64,000 bases of DNA from Oscillospiraceae bacterium (GTDB lineage Bacteria; Bacillota; Clostridia; Oscillospirales; Oscillospiraceae): NCBI GenBank assembly GCA_017624915.1, contig JAGAMC010000027.1, forward strand, positions 1 to 64,000, in the 5' to 3' direction. The notes under the pieces were generated by a model. It ran no database searches. It was not told where the DNA came from and worked only from the letters and a program-made list of their open reading frames with translations. Of the stretch, positions 1 through 7,460 are shown piece after piece; position 1 is the first letter of the stretch, and each line of letters starts with the position of its first letter. Made by a program: the position numbers and the translations under genes.

Positions 1-311
1 CCATGGATAGTGGTGATAGCAGCGTTGTTTCTTCGCTAACAGATTTAGGACTTTGGTGCAAGGCTATACTAAATGCCGATATATTGTCTGTTAACAGTTG
101 GAAGAAATGTCTGAATTTTAACCCAAATCCTTATGGATGTGGTTTATGGCAGTTCGATAATGGTTGGTTTGGACATGATGGAGGATTGCCAGGATTGAGA
201 CATTGGCAAAGGTTGAATTTTAAGGATAAAGTGGCAATCATTATCCTCTCTAATGTCGTTATGGAGGAACCGCCCTTTCTTGCTCAATTGATGGAATACT
301 TAATTCGCTAA
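1..311 (+). CDS. C-terminal part of a beta-lactamase-fold serine hydrolase (5' end outside window)
   Basis: The frame is open from the left edge to a TAA at 309-311, so this is the C-terminal ~100 residues of a longer protein. The ATG at 3 is probably internal. What is left resembles the end of class C beta-lactamase / penicillin-binding-protein-like hydrolases: a helix of the SSLTDLGLWCKAIL type, a YGCGLWQF strand, the GHDGGLPGL segment in the position of the family's third (HxG/KTG) active-site motif, and a final hydrophobic AIIILSN strand. The catalytic SxxK would lie upstream and cannot be seen. Base composition is AT-rich like the next four genes and unlike the rest of the window. Family assignment is moderately secure; substrate (peptide, ester or antibiotic) cannot be told. 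Confidence 0.6.
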   Translation, partial: MDSGDSSVVSSLTDLGLWCKAILNADILSVNSWKKCLNFNPNPYGCGLWQFDNGWFGHDGGLPGLRHWQRLNFKDKVAIIILSNVVMEEPPFLAQLMEYLIR

Positions 312-345
312 CTTCCAATTTGTAGAACAGTTAGATAAACTTGAA
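312..345 (+). repeat. Intergenic cassette-border motif, copy A
   Basis: The stretch TTCCAATTTGT..ACAGTTAGATAAACTTGAA starts right after the stop of the first gene. It aligns closely with 995-1028 after the next gene. TTCCAATTT and AAACTTGAA form an imperfect inverted repeat. Related motifs recur, partly inverted, at 1596-1625, 1791-1814 and 3254-3271. Confidence 0.55.
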
Positions 346-376
346 TAGGTCGAATAGGTGGGAAATTGAATTTTAC

Positions 377-382
377 GGAGGT
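377..382 (+). promoter_or_regulatory. Ribosome binding site that sets the HXXEE start
   Basis: GGAGGT lies 9 bases before the ATG at 392. The in-frame upstream ATG at 341 has no comparable site, so the shorter protein is preferred. Confidence 0.7.
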
Positions 383-391
383 ATTCGCTAT

Positions 392-994
392 ATGAAAAAA
401 TTTCTTATAAAATATAATCTGGAAATATTGAGCACATTGATGTTTTTATTCGTTACAGCCAGTGCAATTTTTAATGTGACCCCATCAATTACGCAAAAAA
501 TGCTTATAGCATATGTGTTTCTTTTTACGTTACACGAGTGGGAGGAAAACAGATTCCCAGGTGGATTTGTAAAAATTATGGAAGGAATGATTGGCAAGAA
601 ATTCAGTGAAGATGCAAAGGAACTATCGCATATTCCGGTGATAATTTTACTGCTTGTGATTCATATTATTCCATATCTTTTTGACTCAGTAGTTTTTCTG
701 ACTTTGGTTCCTATCTTTCTTGGCGTTTTTGAAGGATTTGTACATACCATGGGAGTCAAACTCTCCAAAGCAGAAAAATTCTACACCCCAGGAATGGTTA
801 CGGCATATATGATGTTGGCAGTATCTGTTTTCAATATTTACTATTTATCAGTAAACAAAATGATAACAAGAAAAGACTGTTTGCTTGGTATTGCTTGTAT
901 GTTCGTGAGTTTTGCTATTATGCAAAACAGAGTGCTTGCAATAAATGGTATTTCTTATAAAGATATGCTCAATATAATAAAGGCAAGGAAGTAA
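392..994 (+). CDS. HXXEE domain membrane protein
   Basis: A 200-residue hydrophobic protein with about five or six predicted membrane segments. It carries the sequence LHEWEENRFPGG at about residues 49-60, which matches the His-x-x-Glu-Glu signature naming the HXXEE family; the family's function is unknown. A PGMVTAYMML segment near residue 134 is also typical of such proteins. I start it at ATG 392 rather than 341 because GGAGGT sits 9 bases upstream. It is AT-rich and stands alone between two copies of the same intergenic motif (312-345 and 995-1028), as a single-gene cassette would. Signs of transfer are the composition and the accessory neighbours. Family call fairly sure; role unknown. 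Confidence 0.7.
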   Translation: MKKFLIKYNLEILSTLMFLFVTASAIFNVTPSITQKMLIAYVFLFTLHEWEENRFPGGFVKIMEGMIGKKFSEDAKELSHIPVIILLLVIHIIPYLFDSVVFLTLVPIFLGVFEGFVHTMGVKLSKAEKFYTPGMVTAYMMLAVSVFNIYYLSVNKMITRKDCLLGIACMFVSFAIMQNRVLAINGISYKDMLNIIKARK

Positions 995-1028
995 ATTCCG
1001 ATATGTAAAACAGTTCGATAAACTTGAA
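995..1028 (+). repeat. Intergenic cassette-border motif, copy B
   Basis: It begins directly after the TAA of the HXXEE gene and shares ACAGTTNGATAAACTTGAA and the ATTCC(R)A start with copy A (about 28 of 34 positions by eye). It is followed within 20 bases by the next start codon. Confidence 0.55.
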
Positions 1029-1045
1029 GTTGTAGGTGAGTGGAT

Positions 1046-1540
1046 ATGAAAAAATTATATATAATCGGAGGAACAATGGGAGTCGGCAAAACTGCTGTTA
1101 GCCAGCAACTAAAATCTGATTTACCCAATAGCGTATTTCTTGATGGGGATTGGTGTTGGGATGCAAATCCTTTCCACGTAACCAATGAAACCAAAGCAAT
1201 GGTAACAGATAATATTTGTTACTTACTAAATAACTTTTTACATTGCTCTGCTTATGAAAATGTGATTTTCTGCTGGGTAATGCATCAACAGTCCATCATA
1301 GATTCTATCCTGGAAAAATTGGACACACAAAACTGTGAGGTGAAATGTGTTTCACTTATTGCTGATGAAGCCAATTTGCGAAAGCGATTGACTAAAGATG
1401 TGGAAAAAGGTATTCGCTCTGAGGATGTGATTGAGAGAAGCGTAGCAAGAATCCTGATGTATAAAACACTCAATACGATAAAAATAGATACTAATGAAAA
1501 ATCGGTATCTATGGTTGCAAATGAAATCGAACAGTTATGA
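1046..1540 (+). CDS. Small P-loop kinase-like ATPase
   Basis: A 164-residue protein opening with a beta strand and Walker A motif IIGGTMGVGKT (about residues 5-15). FLDGDWCWD follows near residue 32, where nucleotide/sugar kinases often keep an acidic substrate-binding residue. The segment EANLRKRLTKDVEKG near residue 108 resembles the Arg-rich lid of small kinases and chloramphenicol-phosphotransferase-like proteins. The GTG at 1040 is in frame, but ATG 1046 is better placed behind AGGTGAG. The substrate is unknown; nucleoside, antibiotic or other small molecule are all possible. AT-rich, flanked by cassette-like motifs, followed by a hairpin terminator. Confidence 0.6.
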   Translation: MKKLYIIGGTMGVGKTAVSQQLKSDLPNSVFLDGDWCWDANPFHVTNETKAMVTDNICYLLNNFLHCSAYENVIFCWVMHQQSIIDSILEKLDTQNCEVKCVSLIADEANLRKRLTKDVEKGIRSEDVIERSVARILMYKTLNTIKIDTNEKSVSMVANEIEQL

Positions 1541-1595
1541 TGTTGCAAATACCGTTTGTGGGAAACAGAAACTTTCAGTTTGATGGAGCGTCAAA

Positions 1596-1625
1596 TTTAC
1601 ATTTATCGAACGGTTGTGTTCTGTT
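1596..1625 (-). repeat. Cassette-border motif, inverted partial copy
   Basis: On the minus strand this reads ...ACCGTTCGATAAATGTAAA, matching about 16 of 20 positions of ACAGTTCGATAAACTTGAA in copy B. It lies downstream of the kinase-like gene and in opposite orientation. Confidence 0.4.
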
Positions 1626-1630
1626 AATAT

Positions 1631-1667
1631 ACTTCCCTCCGTTATTTTGACGGAGGGAAGTTCTTTA
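1631..1667 (+). terminator. Hairpin terminator after the kinase-like gene
   Basis: Perfect 12-bp stem ACTTCCCTCCGT (1631-1642) / ACGGAGGGAAGT (1650-1661) with a 7-base loop, followed by a short T-rich tail. Confidence 0.65.
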
Positions 1668-1677
1668 TATCCAAAAT

Positions 1678-1729
1678 CAGTCCAAAAGGTAAAAGGGAGA
1701 TTTAGCGGTCCCTTTTACCTTTTGGACTG
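1678..1729. repeat. Perfect 21-bp inverted repeat
   Basis: 1678-1698 and 1709-1729 are exact reverse complements around a 10-base loop. There is no T-run on either side, so a simple terminator is less likely. It sits in the 409-base gene-free stretch between the kinase-like gene and the sigma factor, which otherwise holds the 1631 terminator, motif copies near 1600 and 1800, and the ECF promoter. A diverged relative of one arm plus loop (TAAAAGG...CGG) is visible at 3382-3409, at the right border of the AT-rich island. Confidence 0.6.
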
Positions 1730-1790
1730 ACGGATGCCATCTGCGTCAGTTTCACTATGCGTTGATGGAGGCGAAAAATATTAAAGTAAA

Positions 1791-1814
1791 CTGAACGATA
1801 AATTGGAATTTGTC
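1791..1814 (-). repeat. Cassette-border motif, inverted copy with AAATT-GG-AATTT palindrome
   Basis: AAATT (1800-1804), GG, AATTT (1807-1811), then GTC. This is the complement-orientation partner of the GACAAATTCCAATTTGTC site at 3254-3271. The two copies bracket the sigma/anti-sigma operon. Confidence 0.45.
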
Positions 1815-1901
1815 AAATAGATAGCAGCAGTTTTCATTGTGGAAACTGCTGCTTTTTGACATTATTCCTATTGTTGGTACAATAAAAATATCAACGATTC
1901 T

Positions 1902-1927
1902 TGTAACGAAATTAATTTTCGTGCGTC
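1902..1927 (+). promoter_or_regulatory. ECF-type promoter, probably autoregulated
   Basis: TGTAAC (1902-1907), a 16-base spacer, and CGTC (1924-1927) fit the ECF consensus (TGAAAC-N16-CGTC class). It lies 22 bases before the start of the sigma gene itself, so self-activation is the likely mode. Confidence 0.6.
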
Positions 1928-1949
1928 ATATAGGTGAGGAGGTGAGAAA

Positions 1950-2426
1950 GTGACCGATTTCCAAGAGGTGTACGTCCTATATTTCCGAGAGGTATACCGA
2001 TACGCATTATCCCTTTGCCGAAATGAATCTATAGCAGAAGAAATAACTCAGGAAACCTTTTATAAGGCTCTGGCAAAGCTGGACAGTTTTGACGGCAAGT
2101 GCAAGATATCTGTTTGGTTATGCCAGATAGCAAAGAATACCTACATATCTATGTGCCGAAAGGATAAATATCTGGATCCCAATGTTAAAACAGATTTATC
2201 CCAAGGTGGTGAAATTTTTGAAGAAATCTTCTTTAATAGAGAAACAGCGCTTGCAATTCATAAGGTTCTGCACACTCTGGACGAGCCATACAAAGAAGTC
2301 TTTTCTCTCCGAACTTTTGGAGAGCTGCCTTTCAAACAAATTGCAGAACTGTTTGGAAAAACCGAAGCCTGGGCAAGAGTCACTTATCACCGAGCAAGGT
2401 TGCGAATAAAGGAGGAATTAAAATGA
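1950..2426 (+). CDS. ECF-family RNA polymerase sigma factor
   Basis: A 158-residue sigma-70 family protein of the ECF class. Region 2 (about residues 8-70) includes the FREVYRYALSLCRNESIAEEITQETFYKA core that binds RNA polymerase and the -10 element. Region 4 (about 103-155) is a helix-turn-helix with EVFSLRTFGELPFKQIAELFG and WARVTYHRARLRI, which reads the -35 element. The start is GTG 1950, 6 bases after GGAGGT (1938-1943). The gene overlaps the anti-sigma gene by ATGA at 2423-2426, so the two are translationally coupled. A TGTAAC-N16-CGTC promoter upstream suggests autoregulation. AT-rich, probably acquired. The signal and regulon are unknown. Confidence 0.9.
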   Translation: MTDFQEVYVLYFREVYRYALSLCRNESIAEEITQETFYKALAKLDSFDGKCKISVWLCQIAKNTYISMCRKDKYLDPNVKTDLSQGGEIFEEIFFNRETALAIHKVLHTLDEPYKEVFSLRTFGELPFKQIAELFGKTEAWARVTYHRARLRIKEELK

Positions 2427-3235
2427 AGCTATCGTGCAAAGTCATCGAAGATATTCTACCTATGTATTATGATGGAGTATGCTCCGAGGAAAGTGCTGCG
2501 CTGGTTGAAGAACATTTGAAAGATTGTCCTTATTGCAGCCACATTCTGTCAGAGCTTCGTTCCGATATCGCCACACCTGAAAAGAATGTTGACGATATCA
2601 AACCCTTGAAGAAAATCCAAAAGAGCTATAAAAAAAAGAAAATGCATTGGTTAATTACATTCATTGCCATTCTGTTGCTAATCCCAATCGCATTTTTAGC
2701 GTGGAATGAATATAGCGGACAAGGCATAAGAATTTCCAATTTGGATGAATTAGCCTGTGCCAACTCTTTTATGGAAGCCTTAACTAAAGGTGACTATGAA
2801 AAAGCTTTCTCCTATTGGGATACTGAAGCAAAAAAACATGAGTGGTTAAAAAGTGATGATTTCAAAAAAGAAGACCTTGTAAATTTTGAAGCGGATGCCC
2901 TTAAGAAGTTCTGTGAGTTGGGGGAAAGTAATATTAATGCGCTGGGTGGCATTGAATCCTTTGAATATATTGGAGCATCCGCTTCCTATGGTGTCGATTT
3001 CCGTGGCGATAAAGTGTATCAAATTGCTTATAGAATCAAATTTAACGGAAAAGACCAACGATTTCTTATCGATGCTTCTGCCAATGGAGTATGCGGCCTT
3101 TTCGGGGAAGGTAGCTTCGCAAAAGATCCATTGGCAGAGTTTTGTATCTGGAGTGAATGGCTGTGGCAGGATTATCAAGGGTGTTACTGGGACTTTGATT
3201 TACAACAGTATGTATATTACGATAAAGAGAACTAA
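2423..3235 (+). CDS. Zinc-finger (zf-HC2-like) transmembrane anti-sigma factor
   Basis: A 270-residue protein. The N-terminal ~45 residues resemble an anti-sigma zinc finger (C5 ... EEHLKDCPYCSHIL near 30-42, with the CxxC-type pair). A basic linker KKKK precedes one hydrophobic segment (about residues 74-94, WLITFIAILLLIPIAFLAW), then an outside domain of about 175 residues without a family I recognise. This layout is that of a membrane anti-sigma that holds its partner until an outside signal arrives. It begins in an ATGA overlap with the sigma gene, with GGAGGA at 2411-2416 upstream. The extracytoplasmic part resembles small DUF4878-type folds in its 'SFMEALTKGDYEKAFSYW' start, but this is only suggestive. 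Confidence 0.8.
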   Translation: MKLSCKVIEDILPMYYDGVCSEESAALVEEHLKDCPYCSHILSELRSDIATPEKNVDDIKPLKKIQKSYKKKKMHWLITFIAILLLIPIAFLAWNEYSGQGIRISNLDELACANSFMEALTKGDYEKAFSYWDTEAKKHEWLKSDDFKKEDLVNFEADALKKFCELGESNINALGGIESFEYIGASASYGVDFRGDKVYQIAYRIKFNGKDQRFLIDASANGVCGLFGEGSFAKDPLAEFCIWSEWLWQDYQGCYWDFDLQQYVYYDKEN

Positions 3236-3253
3236 ATCAACAATACAATCGTA

Positions 3254-3271
3254 GACAAATTCCAATTTGTC
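3254..3271. repeat. Cassette-border palindrome GACAAATT-CC-AATTTGTC
   Basis: Perfect 8-bp arms around CC, 18 bases past the anti-sigma stop. It shares the TTCCAATTTGT core with copy A (312-345) and is the complement of 1800-1814. Confidence 0.5.
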
Positions 3272-3289
3272 GGTCTATTTGAAAAGAAT

Positions 3290-3328
3290 AAGGCACCACG
3301 GGATTTCAAAGTCCTGTGGTGCCTTTTC
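3290..3328 (+). terminator. Terminator of the sigma/anti-sigma operon
   Basis: Stem AAGGCACCACGGGA / TCCTGTGGTGCCTT (with G-T pairs) followed by TTCC. It can also serve the convergent malQ gene from the other side. Confidence 0.7.
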
Positions 3329-3403
3329 CTATGCCCATTTCCGCCATTTCGATGAAGGGGATTGATTTAAGACTCAGCGCAACAAAAAGGGTAAAAGGAA
3401 AAT

Positions 3404-4837
3404 TCAACGGCTATAAGTGCGGGTGAGGTCCAGAAGTTTACCTGCCACCACGTCGTTCAGTGCCTGCTCCCGCACCCGCCAGGACCAGTTGTGGGATCCC
3501 ATGGTGCCCGGGGTATTCATGCGGGCATCCCCACCCAGACCCAGCACATCCTGCAGGGGGGCAATGGCCAGCCGGGCGGCAGTAGACCACGCACCGGCCA
3601 CAACGCCCCAGCCGAGGCCCTCGTCCTCCCGCAGGCGCAGGTAGCTGCGGGCATAGCGGGCGCTGTCATGGTCGGTGTCGTGCAGCCACTCCACAAAGGT
3701 GGGGGTATCGTGGGTGCCGGTGTATACCACGCAGTTCTCGCCGCAGTTGTGGGGGAGAAAATCGCTTTGCCCGCTGGGGTCAAAGGCGAACACCAGTACC
3801 CTCATTCCGGGCACGCCGCAGGTGCGCACGAAGTTCAGTGCGTCGGCATCCAGATCGCCCAGATCCTCCGCGATCAGCTCCAGCTCCGGCGCCGCCTGAT
3901 GCAGGGCGTCCAGAATCTTCATGCCGGGGCCCGGATTCCAGTGGCCCTCGGCGGCGGTCTGCGCGCCGGCGGGAACGGACCAATAGGTGTGGAAGGCCCG
4001 GAAATGATCAATGCGCACCGCATCGTAAAGGCGGGCGCACCACGCGATGCGCCTGCGCCAGAAGGAAAATACCTCCTGCTGTCTGCCGTCCCAGTCGTAG
4101 AGGGGGCTGCCCCACAGCTGCCCATCCTCGGAAAAGGCGTCCGGAGGCACGCCGGCAACGGCCTTGGGCCGGCCGTTTTCGTCCAGCAGGAACAGCTCCG
4201 GGTGTTTCCACATTTCGGTGCTGTCGGGGGAAAGGTAGAAGGGGATATCGCCCATGAGACGCACGCCCTTGCTGTTGGCGTAGTCCTTCAGGGCAAACCA
4301 CTGGCGGTAGAAGGTGTTCTGCAGGAAACGGTGGAAGTCCATTTCCTCCGCATCTGGGACTGCCTCTGCAGGCCAGTCCTGCCAGGTACAGTTGTACCGG
4401 TCGTGGAGTGCGGCGAAGGCGGCATAATCCTCCAGCCAGTCCAGAGGGACAGGGCTTTGCGCGGGGGGTCTGGAATTGGAGCGCTCCCATGCCCGGCGCA
4501 GCAGAGGCATGCGGCTGCGGGCCAGCCAGTCGTAGTCCACGCGGTCGGGGTCATCCCAACGGGCGTGGGCGACCTCGTCGCCGGTGAGCAGACCTTCTTC
4601 CACCAGAAGGTCAAGGTCAATGAAATAGGGGTTGCCGGCAAAGGCGGAGGGGGACATATAGGGGGAAGCGCCGTCACCGGGAGGGACCAGGGGCAGGATC
4701 TGCCAGTAGGTCTGTCCTGCTTTGGCAAGGAAATCCACAAACATATAAGCGTTCCTGCCCAGCGAGCCCATGCCGTATGGCCCGGGCAGGGAGGATACCG
4801 CCATAAGAATACCGCTTGAACGCTGTTTGGACATCAT
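3404..4837 (-). CDS. malQ: 4-alpha-glucanotransferase (amylomaltase)
   Basis: A GH77 enzyme that moves maltosyl/glucan units between alpha-1,4-glucans in glycogen and maltodextrin metabolism. The start region reads RSSGILMAVSSLPGPYGMGSLG, a family hallmark. Later come RLMGDIPFYL, the catalytic nucleophile region YDAVRIDHFR, the acid/base region ELIAEDLGDL, and YTGTHDTPT. The 477-residue length is normal for the short bacterial form. Start: ATG 4837 or 4834, with GGAGG 5-8 bases upstream; the frame is open to 4870 but without an RBS there. It has its own promoter in the 73-base gap behind clpC. No other glycogen genes are nearby. Confidence 0.95.
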   Translation of the reverse strand: MMSKQRSSGILMAVSSLPGPYGMGSLGRNAYMFVDFLAKAGQTYWQILPLVPPGDGASPYMSPSAFAGNPYFIDLDLLVEEGLLTGDEVAHARWDDPDRVDYDWLARSRMPLLRRAWERSNSRPPAQSPVPLDWLEDYAAFAALHDRYNCTWQDWPAEAVPDAEEMDFHRFLQNTFYRQWFALKDYANSKGVRLMGDIPFYLSPDSTEMWKHPELFLLDENGRPKAVAGVPPDAFSEDGQLWGSPLYDWDGRQQEVFSFWRRRIAWCARLYDAVRIDHFRAFHTYWSVPAGAQTAAEGHWNPGPGMKILDALHQAAPELELIAEDLGDLDADALNFVRTCGVPGMRVLVFAFDPSGQSDFLPHNCGENCVVYTGTHDTPTFVEWLHDTDHDSARYARSYLRLREDEGLGWGVVAGAWSTAARLAIAPLQDVLGLGGDARMNTPGTMGSHNWSWRVREQALNDVVAGKLLDLTRTYSR

Positions 4838-4874
4838 GTTTTCCTCCGTTTTTGAGGTGGATTGGATCATCTAA

Positions 4875-4903
4875 AGTATAGCACAGGGTAGAGATGATTC
4901 CAA
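4875..4903 (-). promoter_or_regulatory. Sigma-A promoter for malQ
   Basis: On the minus strand TTGGAA (4903-4898), 17 bases, TATACT (4880-4875). It lies between the clpC stop and the malQ start. Confidence 0.6.
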
Positions 4904-4910
4904 GAGAAAC

Positions 4911-7343
4911 TCATTGTACCGAAAGGTTCAGTTGTTGGCCGGATACATCGGCTGTCAGGGTGCTGCCTGCCGCAAGTGAGCCGGAAAGAATGAGTTCGGC
5001 GGCGGGGTCTTCAATCTGCTCGGTAATGGCCCTGCGCAGGGGGCGGGCACCGTGGGCGGGGTCGGTGCTGCTGCGAACCAGATGTGCGATGGCGGCGTCA
5101 CTGACCGAAAGGGCGATGCCGAGAGACTTCAATCGGGCGCGGGTGGCGTCCATCTGTAACTGGGCCACTTGGCCCAGAGCCTGCTCGTCCAGCGGGTGAA
5201 ATACGGGTGCTCCGTCCAGACGGCCCCAGAATTCCGGACGGAAGGTATGTCTGGCTTCGGACAGCACGGCCTTTTCCACGGCCGCGTTGCGCTTTGCCCG
5301 GTCCGCCTCCGGGGCGAAGCCCAACTGTCCGCCGGAGGCGAAGTGGCGGGCACCAAGGTTGGAGGTCATGACCAGCACGGTGTTGCGAAAGTCGGCCTTG
5401 CGGCCCAGAGAGTCGGTGAGCGTGCCCTCGTCCATGATTTGCAGCAGCAGGCTCCACACATCCTGATGAGCTTTCTCGATTTCGTCCAGCAGAACCACCG
5501 ACCATGGAGCACGGCGCACCCGCTCGGTAAGCTGCCCGCCCTCTTCGTGGCCCACATAGCCGGGGGGAGAGCCAATCAGCCGGGAGACGGTATGGGCCTC
5601 CATATATTCCGACATATCAAAGCGGATAAGAGCGTCCTCACTGCCGAACAGAACCTTGGCCAGAGTGCGGCACAGCTGGGTCTTGCCCACACCGCTGGGA
5701 CCCAGAAAGAGAAAGCAGCCCACCGGACGGTTGGGGTCTTTCAGACCAAGCCGCCCCCGGCGCACTGCCCGGGACACCGCCTCCACTGCGGCATCCTGCC
5801 CAACGATCTGCTGCTGCAGAGCGTCCCGCAGACCTGCAAGCCGCTTTTGCTCTGCCCGGGACAGCTCGGTGACCGGGATGCCCGTCCAGCCGGTCAGTAC
5901 CGCACGCACATCCTGCTCGGTGACCTGCAGGGGAGGGTGTGTGCTGTGCCACTGTTTGGTCTGTGTCTCAAGCTCCCGGCGGAAATCCTGTTCTGCGTCC
6001 CGCAGCATGGCCGCCTTTTCATAATTTTGCTCCTGAATGGCCAGAAACTTCTCCTGGGCGGCGGTGCCCGCCCGCTGTTCCAGTGCCTGCAGCTCGGGGG
6101 GGAGTGCGTGACGGGCAAGGCGCACCCGGGAGGCGGCCTCGTCCATCAGGTCGATGGCCTTGTCGGGGAGGAAACGCTGGGGCAGATAGCGGCGGGACAG
6201 GTCTACCGCGGCCACCAGAGCGCTGTCCGTGATGGCCAGGTGGTGGTGGCGCTCGTAACGGCTTTTCAGCCCCCGCAGGATGGAGATGGCGGTGTCCCGG
6301 TCCGGCTCGCTGATGGTGACCGGCTGAAACCGCCGCTCCAAGGCGGCATCCTTTTCGATATACCTGCGGTATTCCTCCAGCGTGGTGGCGCCCAGTACCT
6401 GCAGTTCTCCCCGACCCAGCGCCGGCTTGAGAATATTGGCGGCGTCGATGGCGCCTTCGGCGCTGCCAGCTCCCACGATGGTGTGCAGTTCATCCAGAAA
6501 GAGAATGACGTTGCGGGCCCGGCGCACCTCGTCCAGCACCTTGCGCAGCTTTTCCTCGAACTCGCCCCGGTATTTGGTGCCCGCCACCATGGCGCTCAGA
6601 TCCAGAGCACATACCCGCCTGCCACGCAGATGGGCGGGGACGCTGCCATGCGCAATGGCGATGGCAAGGGCCTCGGCGAGAGCCGTTTTGCCAACGCCGG
6701 GGTCGCCGATGAGGGCGGGGTTGTTTTTGGTGCGGCGGGACAGGATCTGGATGACGCGTTCCAGCTCCTTTTCCCGGCCGATGACCGGGTCCAGACGGCT
6801 CTGGGCGGCAAGACGGGTCAGGTCCCGGGAACACTGGTCCAGCAGGCGTGTCTCAGTGGCGGCGGTGCGCTCCTGCTCCCGGGTACGGCGGGCAGGAGGG
6901 ATATCACTGCCGCCCAAAGAGGCGCAGACCTCCTGATACAGCTTTTTCGGCTCCACCCCGTTGCCGCTGAGCAGACGGGCCGCCCCTCCGGAGCTGTCCC
7001 GCAGCAGACCCAGCAAAAGGTGCTCGGCGCTGACTGACTTTTGCCCCATGCGGTTGGACTCCATGACGGCAAACTGGATAATCTGCTGACAGCGGGGGGT
7101 GAGACCCTGGGGCGGGGCAGCGCCGGGACGGCCTGAGCCCAGCTGATCCGCTGCCGCCCGGCGCAGAGCAGGCGCATTAAGCCCGTGCCGCTGCAGGGCG
7201 CGGCTGGCGGGCGTTTCGCTCTGAGCGGCAAGACCCAGCAGCAGATGTTCGCTGCCTACATAGCTGTGCCCCAGTAAGCTGGCATTCTGTTGGGCGCAGC
7301 GCAGCACCCCGAGGGCAGAATTTGTAAAACGACTGTCCTGCAT
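4911..7343 (-). CDS. clpC: ClpC-type AAA+ unfoldase (Clp protease ATP-binding subunit)
   Basis: An HSP100 unfoldase that feeds substrates to ClpP. It has an N-terminal Clp repeat pair (about residues 1-140), AAA module 1 with GDPGVGKT (213-220) and Walker B LFLDELHT, a middle region with a UVR-like stretch (QEQNYEKAAMLRDAE), and AAA module 2 with GPSGVGKT and VVLLDEIEKAH. The FRPEF..RLD box is also present. An LGF tripeptide stands where ClpP-binding IGF/VGF loops occur, so it should dock ClpP. 810 residues is normal. Two ATGs (7346, 7343) follow GAGGTG; 7343 gives the better 5-base spacing. The ctsR-mcsA-mcsB genes that often accompany clpC are absent, so regulation is probably different. 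Confidence 0.9.
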   Translation of the reverse strand: MQDSRFTNSALGVLRCAQQNASLLGHSYVGSEHLLLGLAAQSETPASRALQRHGLNAPALRRAAADQLGSGRPGAAPPQGLTPRCQQIIQFAVMESNRMGQKSVSAEHLLLGLLRDSSGGAARLLSGNGVEPKKLYQEVCASLGGSDIPPARRTREQERTAATETRLLDQCSRDLTRLAAQSRLDPVIGREKELERVIQILSRRTKNNPALIGDPGVGKTALAEALAIAIAHGSVPAHLRGRRVCALDLSAMVAGTKYRGEFEEKLRKVLDEVRRARNVILFLDELHTIVGAGSAEGAIDAANILKPALGRGELQVLGATTLEEYRRYIEKDAALERRFQPVTISEPDRDTAISILRGLKSRYERHHHLAITDSALVAAVDLSRRYLPQRFLPDKAIDLMDEAASRVRLARHALPPELQALEQRAGTAAQEKFLAIQEQNYEKAAMLRDAEQDFRRELETQTKQWHSTHPPLQVTEQDVRAVLTGWTGIPVTELSRAEQKRLAGLRDALQQQIVGQDAAVEAVSRAVRRGRLGLKDPNRPVGCFLFLGPSGVGKTQLCRTLAKVLFGSEDALIRFDMSEYMEAHTVSRLIGSPPGYVGHEEGGQLTERVRRAPWSVVLLDEIEKAHQDVWSLLLQIMDEGTLTDSLGRKADFRNTVLVMTSNLGARHFASGGQLGFAPEADRAKRNAAVEKAVLSEARHTFRPEFWGRLDGAPVFHPLDEQALGQVAQLQMDATRARLKSLGIALSVSDAAIAHLVRSSTDPAHGARPLRRAITEQIEDPAAELILSGSLAAGSTLTADVSGQQLNLSVQ

Positions 7344-7400
7344 CATGACACCTCGCAATTTGTTTCCTATGAACTATGCCCGCTTTTTTTAAAAATAGCA

Positions 7401-7428
7401 TTGCATTTTGAAAAAGATGTGATAGAAT
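7401..7428 (+). promoter_or_regulatory. Sigma-A promoter for ferredoxin
   Basis: TTGCAT (7401-7406), 16-base spacer, TAGAAT (7423-7428), 32 bases before the start codon. Confidence 0.7.
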
Positions 7429-7460
7429 AAGGGTACATTCAAATGGAGGTGTACATACAC

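Noticed and set aside
312..1028. Classical integron attC sites
   Set aside because: Copies A and B do not both carry the GTTRRRY/RYYYAAC core boxes and no integrase is present, so the cassette idea is kept but not as a standard integron.
5169..7037. Plus-strand open frame of about 620 codons opposite clpC
   Set aside because: Composition typical of reverse-strand reading of a coding gene; clpC is certain.
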